The position numbers and the translations under genes are program-made. 64,000 nt of DNA from Hysterangium stoloniferum (lineage: Eukaryota > Basidiomycota > Agaricomycetes > Hysterangiales > Hysterangiaceae), in assembly GCA_015178975.1 (NCBI GenBank), contig WHVD01000003.1, forward strand, positions 1,736,001 through 1,800,000, given 5' to 3'. Position 1 is the first letter of the stretch. Each line of letters begins with the position of its first letter. The notes beneath the pieces are model-generated. The model saw nothing but the letters and a program-made list of their open reading frames with translations. It had not been told where the DNA came from and did no database searches. Of the stretch, positions 57,345-64,000 are shown piece after piece.

Positions 57345-58260
57345 CTAATCTGAAAGATCTGGCAATAGTTGTTTTTGCGTACTTGTTCCATGCCAATTTA
57401 TATGCAATACTATGAGTATTTCACAAGTAAAACTACGATGAATGTAAGCCTTTATGAATGAGAAACACTCTTCAATCAGGTTGAGATCAGGTGAGTATGG
57501 TGGTAGGTATATAAGTTTGACACCCCTGCAGGAATTCAGCATTTGAAAAATGTCTAAACAGTTAAAGTGCTTACTGCTGGTCACATATTTCTTTGACACC
57601 ATCCACATGATGGATTACACAATTATCAATAACTAGCACACCGTGGCTCAGGGTATGGGTTCATTTCTTCAAGAAGTCCTGCACACCATGCTTTGAAGGT
57701 ATTACCATTGAATGAACCTTGAACAATCTGAGCATAAATAATGCCATTGAGGGATAGTGCTGGAAGGATTGAATAGCTGTGATTGTAGCTCAGGTGGTGC
57801 AACTGCAAGAGCATCAAGGGACTCACCATTCTCCACACTGAAAATAACTGTGCACAGCAGCACACTTCCCCTTCATTGCACATCCCATAGTATGGTAGGT
57901 TGTGAGTATGTTCACAGCACTCTCATCACCAAAGACAAGACGCCAGGGGGGTTCCTTGGCAATCTCAAATTGGAATGTTTCACAAGCTTCTTTGCAGCAT
58001 TCAGCAGCAACCTTTGAGAGCTGGAAAGCAGTGAGTGGTAATACAACTAGTAACTAAGCATTGAGCACATACCTTTTTACTTGTAATACCAAGGAGTTTG
58101 AGGGACCATTGAATGGTGGAGAGAGAGACAGCTACCCCATGTTGATCTATGAGCTGCTCTGCAATCTCATCCAGGTATATGTCTGGAGAATGATCCAGAA
58201 GAGTTAACATGAACTTGGAGCAGAAATGAGAGATGTGCTGATGACTAGAAGATAGGTCAA
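57345..58260 (-). pseudogene. IS630/Tc1-like DDE transposase with introns, 5' end lost
   Basis: Reading the minus strand: helix-turn-helix part (DHSPDIYLDEIAEQLIDQHG, SLKLLGITSKK), an intron (GTATGTGCTC...TTTCCAG), AKEPPWRLVFGDESAVN (first Asp), a second intron (GTGAGTCCC...ATCACAG), YSILPALSLNGIIYAQ, then LVIDNCVIHHVDGVKEICD (second Asp), a third intron (GTAAGCACT...CCTGCAG), and GVKLIYLPPYSPDLNLIEEC (third acidic residue). All three catalytic blocks survive. A two-base loss after PYPEPR (near 57632) shifts the frame. The 5' part is cut by, or lies beyond, the Tc1 copy at 58268. Fits the DDE_3 transposases common in mushrooms. Confidence 0.85.
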
Positions 58261-58267
58261 GACTATA

Positions 58268-59866
58268 CAGTGGCTTCCAAAACTGTCCCAATGTTTTGGT
58301 AATTCTCAATAAATGCTTTATAACCTACCAAATAATTTTTTTTAAATAGTGAAATTATTCTCACATATACCTTAGCATACTAGCTTTGATATACCCAAAT
58401 ATTACATAATATAGATGGATATTGGTGTCACAGTGAATATTTAAAAATGACCAATCATTGGGACAGTTTTGCAACCTTCTCTTTTCACACATTTCATTAT
58501 ATCATATTATATTCTAGAGGGCCAGGAAAATTACAGGAAAATTCACGTGACATCTATTTGATGTTCTAATTAATATGTGACATGAAACATCACATTTTAA
58601 CTATCATTCTTATCATGAAAGCTATTTCCCCTCTCAAAAGAGAACAAGCCATCTCCCTCCTACAAAATGGACTCTCCAATAGGAATGTAGCCTCTACAAC
58701 AGGTCTTAGCAAATCTACTATCAGTAGAATTGCTTAGGAGATAGAGATAGACAAAGAAAACCTGAAAGGAGGATGTCCATCCAAGCTTTCTCCTACTGAC
58801 CAAAGGAGGATCATATATCAAATCACCTCTGGCAAACTAGATAATGCTATTCAGGCCACACTACATTAATTCCATCAATAAATATCATGTCTCACCCAAA
58901 ATAGTCAGAAGGACCTTGAAACAGCATGGTTTCAAAGCTGTAGTCAATGCAAAAAGACCTTTGCTCAAGGCTCAACATAGAAAGGCCAGGTTAAGCTTTG
59001 CCCTCAAGTACCAAAACTGGACTGTGGATGATCAGAAAAGGGTCTTGTGGTCTGATGGGACCAATATCAATAATATTGGGTCAGATGGACATCAATATGT
59101 GTTGAAGAAAGCTGGAGAACCACTTTCTGATAGGACAACCCAACTTACAGTCAAGTATGGAGGTGGAGATATCATGATGTAGGGCTGTATGGGTTGGAAT
59201 GGAGTGGGAATGCTTGCAGAGATTGAAGGAAGGATGGATTCTGCACAATATGTGGAGATCCTGGCTCAGCATTTGTCCCAGAGCATTGAAGATTTGGATA
59301 TTCCAGCAGATGAGGCCATTTTCCAGCAGGATAATAACCTAAACACATATCCAAGATGGCACAAAAATGGTTTTTTGAAAATCATATTCAGGTGTTAGAC
59401 TGGACAGCACAGTCTCCTGACCTGAATCCCATAGAACATCTTTGATTCCACCTGAAGAAACAGCTCCAGAAATATCCTTCACCATTAAAGGGAGTTTAGG
59501 GGTTATAGGAGAGGGTGGAAGTGGAATGGGCAAAGATTGAGCCTCAGAAGTGTCAGAAACTGATTGAAAATATGCCTAGCAGACTTGATGCTGTAATAAA
59601 GCCCAAGGGAGGCCATACAAAGTACTAGAATAACAAGATATCTGATTCAAAAAGGGTGGTTGCAAAACTGTCCCAATGATTGGTCATTTTTAAATATTCA
59701 CTGTGACACCAATATCTATCTATATTATGTAATATTTGGGTATATCAAAGCTAGTATGCTACGGTATATGTGAGAATAATTTCACTATTTTAGAAAATTT
59801 ATTTGGTGGGTTATAAAGCATTTATTGAGAATTACCAAAACATTGGGACAGTTTTGGAAGCCACTG
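58268..59866 (+). mobile_element. Tc1/mariner element T2
   Basis: 1599 bp, TA duplications (58266-58267, 59867-59868), terminal inverted repeats of 209 bp (58268-58476, 59658-59866) starting CAGTGGCTTCCAAAACTGTC. The arms are nearly identical. It is inserted at the 5' side of the IS630-like pseudogene. Confidence 0.95.
58615..59628 (+). pseudogene. Tc1-type transposase of T2, inactivated
   Basis: Starts with SPLKREQAISLLQNGLSNRN and GLSKSTISRIA, then a TAG at about 58736. The frame continues GGCPSKLSPTDQ and shifts near 58860. Then LSFALKYQNWTVDDQKRVLW, WSDGTN (first Asp kept, the following Glu now Gly), YGGGDIMM, TAG, GCMGWNGVG, IFQQDNNLNTYPR (second Asp), DWTAQSPDLNPIEHL (catalytic Glu kept), then a TGA, and DAVIKPKGGHTKY at the end. 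Several stops and shifts rule out a working protein. Confidence 0.88.
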
Positions 59867-60054
59867 TATGTAACAAGTAGTATAACTTGTTCAATGGGTG
59901 ATATTAAGCCTCATAACTCAGAATATATTTGCAAACCATACATAAGAATAGCTACACAAGCCTAGGTGTGAATCAGGCAAGAATTGAATGAGAGGAGCTA
60001 TTGCAGTGATATATACCCAAATATTAAGGAACATGTTATAAGATCATATATTTA
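59867..60054. other. Spacer between T2 and T3
   Basis: A/T-rich sequence with no supported feature. It could include the missing upstream part of the IS630-like gene, but I see no coding similarity. Confidence 0.35.
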
Positions 60055-61518
60055 CAGTGACTCATAAAATGTATCCAATGTTTTGCAGTTTTAACTTGTG
60101 TACATATCTTATACCTCAGTAGATAAAATAGTAAAAATCACCAAAATATTTGTCATCATGCACTATGTTGATTGTTTGCACTTGTTTATGTTTTTTCAAC
60201 ATGTTACATATGTATGTGATCATGTCATGCTAAAGTATAAGTCAAAGGGCTCTCACAACTAAGATTCTCCTAATTCCAACCATGCATCCCCTTTTCCCTG
60301 CTGCCCAGCATGAGATCCTTTCTCTACTTGATGCTGGCTATTCTGCCAAACACATTTCACTTTCTACTGGCTATGGCTTTGCTACTATCTCTAAACTTCA
60401 CTCTGAATATGATTCCCACATTTCTAAGGCCTATGGTGGTCACCCTTCCAAACTCTCTACAGCCAACATCTGTTTTGCATCATGCATTATCAGCTCTGGG
60501 AAGGCTGACACAGCTGTAGATGCAACAAAGGCACTTTGAACTATCACCAAACAGTCACTCCATCCTCAAACAGTGCATTGTAGACTCAAAGCAGCTGGGA
60601 TGAAGCCTGTGGCAAAGGAGAAAAGGCTTCTTCTTTCTAAGAAGCATAGGAAGAAGAGGATGGACTTTGCTTTGGCACATCAGAATTGGACTGTGGAGGA
60701 CTGGAAGAAGGTGGTGTGGTCTGATGAGATAAAAATCTATAGGCTGGGGTCAGATGGTAGGAAGTGGGTGTGAAAAAAGGCAGGGGAGGGCTTGAGTGAC
60801 AGGCTGGTTGAGGGAATCCTGAAGTTTGGTGGTGGATCTTTGATGGTATGGGGGTGTATGCTGTGAGGGGGGGTTGGGTATGCATGCATGATTGTGGAAG
60901 GATGGATGGGGATCTCTACATACAGATTCTGGAGGATGACCTGCAAGCCAGCCTTAGTGACTACGAAATCTGCAGCTTCCAGCCAGACAATGCCTCCAAG
61001 CACACCTGCAAGAAGGCCCAGAATTGGTTGCAATAAATGGTTTCAGGGTTCTCTCATGGCCAGCACAGTCTCCTTATCTGAATCCTATTGAACACCTATG
61101 GAATCACCTGAAGAGGAGGTTGGCAGGGTATGATAATGTGCTCCAGGGGATGGAAGAGTTTTGGGAGAGGGTGGTGAAGGAACAGGATTGATGCAAAGGT
61201 GTGTCAGGATTTGATTGCAAATATGCATAGGAAGGTTTTAGATACATGAAAGGCAAAGGGTGGCTATACCAAGCACTAAATACAAGTAATTTCCCACCTA
61301 ACCTTGTCAGCAACAAAAGGTATCCAATGAGCCTTCTCTATTAAAATATTCATACTGTTACCATATATGGAGATCACATAATGTCATAATATCGTATCAA
61401 ACTATACATGATAGAGCATGTTGACAAATATCTTGGTGATTTTCACTATTTTATCTACTGAGGCATAAGGTATATAAGTTGAAACTGCAAAACATTAAAT
61501 ACATTTTGTGAGTCACTG
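60055..61518 (+). mobile_element. Tc1/mariner element T3
   Basis: 1464 bp, TA duplications (60053-60054, 61519-61520). Inverted repeats start CAGTGACTCATAAAATGTAT / CAGTGACTCACAAAATGTAT and are clear for about 110 bp. The arms differ more than those of T1 and T2, suggesting an older copy. Confidence 0.92.
60282..61279 (+). pseudogene. Tc1-type transposase of T3, inactivated
   Basis: MHPLFPAAQHEILSLLDAGY and YGGHPSKLSTANICF form the N-terminal helix-turn-helix part, then a TGA at about 60537. The frame continues KKRMDFALAHQNWTVEDWKK, VVWSDEIKIYRLGSDG (first Asp), a TGA after RKWV, and FGGGSLMVWGC. After a shift it reads FQPDNASKHTCKKAQNW (second Asp) and PYLNPIEHLWNHLKRRL (Glu kept), ending GGYTKH. 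Multiple stops and frameshifts. Confidence 0.87.
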
Positions 61519-63369
61519 TATATATCCCTATCTATACAGTATACTATATGATACATATCCCAAAGTACTTTGTCTCAATTGTGCTCCAGTTCTGAGATAT
61601 GACACAATTTGTCTGTCAATCCAGAGCAGGATTTTTTTGAATTTTGAACTCTGCCATAAATACCCAGAACAGCTATAAGCAGTGCAATGTTGACAGCCAT
61701 GTGACAATCTGTAATTTCATCAAAAATTTATCCCACAAACAAGTTGACAAACCCTTCTGACTCACTTTCTATGATATCATTGCTCTATATTGATTCAAAA
61801 ATTTAGTTAAAAGTGCGAGTGGCAGTAATGAAAGTGATACTAAATTGTTCCCTGCCATCTAACCATTCAACTGAGTGTTTTTACTGAAGGAATATGATGG
61901 ACTTTTTTTTGAAGGAGGGAAATTTCTTACCCAACATACATAGGTGGTGTTTAAGTAGATTGTACCATAGTTGAAATAAAAATCTGTAACTTGGTGCCTC
62001 ATCCCCCAATTTAAATTACACTTCACATGTCAAAATGAATACACCAAAGTGGTGCTGGGTTGTTTGAGGGGTAGCATTAGGGTGCAATTCAAGGAAGCAT
62101 TGAGAATAAAATCTTGAAACAAATTAGTAAACTGGCTAGTCTAACTGTAACCCACAGGTATCGATGAGTGAGAAATCATTTGCACTACATTCCTCTCCAG
62201 TTGGTCACTGGAGGTTATGTGAGAAACAACTATTTATGGCCATTTCTGCCCACATCACATCATTCAGCCATCAAATCAATCTCGAGATAATTGCCACCCA
62301 TGATGATTTCTAAAACACATTAGCTGTGTCATCATGTTATCTGAACTGAAAAAAACTAAATACTGTAACTGGTATAATATGTAACAGCATTGTCTCCCTG
62401 TGTTATTGGCACTTGATTAACCCTCATCATTCAATCTGGACTTGCACTGTAGGCAACTTTGAGCAAGAGCCACAGTAAATGGTAACACCAGTTAGACTGT
62501 GTAATGCTAGCACTGTTTCCCACCTGTAATTGGTAACACCCTTGGAGGAAGGTCTCACATTTTTAAGTGAGACTATTTCTTCTGGCTATGACTACATATT
62601 CTATGAGTTTAGATTTCATTACCCCAAAATTTTATCTTTCAAACTTGTATGCTCTTTTAAAATATGCACAAATATCATGATTATACAAGATTATTTAGAT
62701 TCTGACTTAAGCTTTAAAATAACATGTATTCTCTTGTGTATGTGTATGTTAACTTTCAAATATAGTTTATGTAATTTAAATTTATTTGGTTTAGAAAGTT
62801 AACCAGAACTATCTGACCTATCTGTTATGTAGGATCCCATCATTTCAGACCCCTGCAACCTGTTTTTGACTTGAAAACCCCTGCTGTCTCATTATTGGTA
62901 CCCCACCCACAGTATTACCACTCATGGTGCCCCTGATACTTGTTTATGTTGTGTTCTAGCCCTTTAGTTTTCCATCCTATTTGCTCCCCCATCTCCATCT
63001 CCATGTATACACCTTACTTGCCACCTAAGAGACCTTTTATTATTGTTTTAGTACCTTACATTTAGTTTCCATTATTTCTGCCTTGTCATCTACTTCCCTT
63101 GATCTTTTGACACTTTGCTTCTTTAATCAGCCTTCCAATCATCCATCTTGCTGTAGTATAAAGTTCTTTTCATGTATGCAGTTCTTCAGTTCAAAAACCA
63201 ACTTAGATTACCTCCTTTTAGTTCTCATCCCTTCTCTCTCATCATTATACCCTCAGAAGGTGTCCTTGGCACGCCACAACCCTTTACTCTTCAACTCTTA
63301 GTAGTTCAGCCCTCTGGTCAACTGAGCTAAGTGTTGATCTTTGCTTATATTGTACTATATGCTCTGTTT
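61519..63369. other. Gene-free A/T-rich stretch
   Basis: No coding feature that I can support. On the minus strand at about 63290-63335, CACTTAGCTCAGTTGACCAG resembles a tRNA D-arm / A box, with a weak GGGTTGTGGC further on; see findings. Confidence 0.4.
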
Positions 63370-63480
63370 GAAATACTGGAGCACCCTAACAGTTCATGCA
63401 AGGATGCAACACATAAGTTGAAGCCAAGCTCCACTATGTTTATACATAGAGTCAGACCTCCCGACTAGTATGATCTCTAT
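63370..63480 (+). repeat. Dispersed repeat, copy E (diverged)
   Basis: Core CAACACATAAGTTGAAGCCA at about 63408, two changes from copies B-D. Outside the core similarity fades, so only a fragment is supported. Confidence 0.55.
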
Positions 63481-64000
63481 TATTAGCCCCCCAATTGGCT
63501 CATATCTAATCATTAGCCTACCTGACTTAGAGAGCATCCCTCCACCCTTTCTCATTTAAGATTTTAACACTATCAATCCACATTGTGGAATTTATTCCAA
63601 AAGAATAATCTACAGATAATTATTTGACTAACTTTTGTCAGATGTAAGATTAATATTAATATTTCTCCACTCTTCAGAGTATTGCCTGATGGACTGGATC
63701 TGATGAAATATTAATTTATATCAAACAATATAAATATATATACTTGATTGAATAAATATTTTTTAAAGTTTTTGGTTATTCTCCCTTGCTATATGTATAT
63801 GCAGAAGCCCTAGTTTCAATTCCCAGTCTGGCCATTCAGTTTATATACTTTTAACACTACCAGCATCAGGAAAATGGAATACCATACCTAAATGGTCTCT
63901 AGCAATGGGAGAAGGTATCTTGGATAGGGCCCAGTTAGAGTATATACATTCACCTAGATTTAGATACAGCCAGCTAGAAGCCCAAGCTACTATATTGCTG
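63481..64000. other. Gene-free right edge
   Basis: A/T-rich. TTTCAATTCCCAGTCTGGCC near 63810 is weakly like a tRNA B box, without a convincing A box. Nothing else seen. Confidence 0.35.

Overview
The window looks like nuclear DNA of a filamentous basidiomycete, most likely an Agaricomycete. Genes are split by many 50-65 bp GT-AG introns. The transposons (chromodomain Ty3/gypsy elements, Tc1/mariner elements, an intron-bearing IS630-like DDE transposase) are of types common in mushroom genomes. Host genes occupy only about 35.3-53.4 kb; nearly everything else is mobile DNA or its debris.

Layout. 1-484 holds nothing recognisable. 485-13041 is a Ty3/gypsy chromovirus on + (element 1: LTRs, gag-protease, RT/RNase H, integrase-chromodomain, then two further ORFs before the 3' LTR). 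It is interrupted by a 980-bp miniature LTR element (4396-5375, target duplication AGGAA) and a solo LTR (5814-6287, duplication AGACT). After a 54-bp spacer comes a related, diverged chromovirus on - (element 2, 13096-28822) with the same gene order. Its 5' LTR (23658-28822) is broken by a solo LTR (24071-27017, duplication GTAAG) that itself carries a 2.47-kb insertion, and by a Tc1/mariner copy (27142-28719). 28.8-35.2 kb is repeat debris: a gag relic, a small TA-flanked inverted-repeat element, copies of a dispersed repeat, and an 800-bp inverted repeat.

Host genes: NAD-specific glutamate dehydrogenase (35303-39588, +, about 19 introns); a zeta-crystallin/PIG3-type quinone oxidoreductase (39755-41078, -); a large hybrid synthase (41906-50302, +) read as adenylation - carrier - KS - AT - DH - KR - carrier; and a DHA2-type MFS exporter (51245-53362, +). 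Oxidoreductase, synthase and exporter resemble a compact natural-product locus: a starter activated by the A domain, extended and partly reduced on the PKS, with export by the MFS. The product is unknown and no release domain is visible. 53.4-64 kb is again mobile DNA: an LTR fragment, a degraded gene of unknown function, the IS630-like transposase pseudogene, and two dead Tc1/mariner elements with about 209-bp and 110-bp inverted repeats.

The features of most interest are the synthase architecture, the ORF3/ORF4 module kept downstream of integrase in both chromoviruses, and in-frame UGA codons at the same places in both. Exon limits and domain calls were made by eye from translations and splice motifs; no database search was run.
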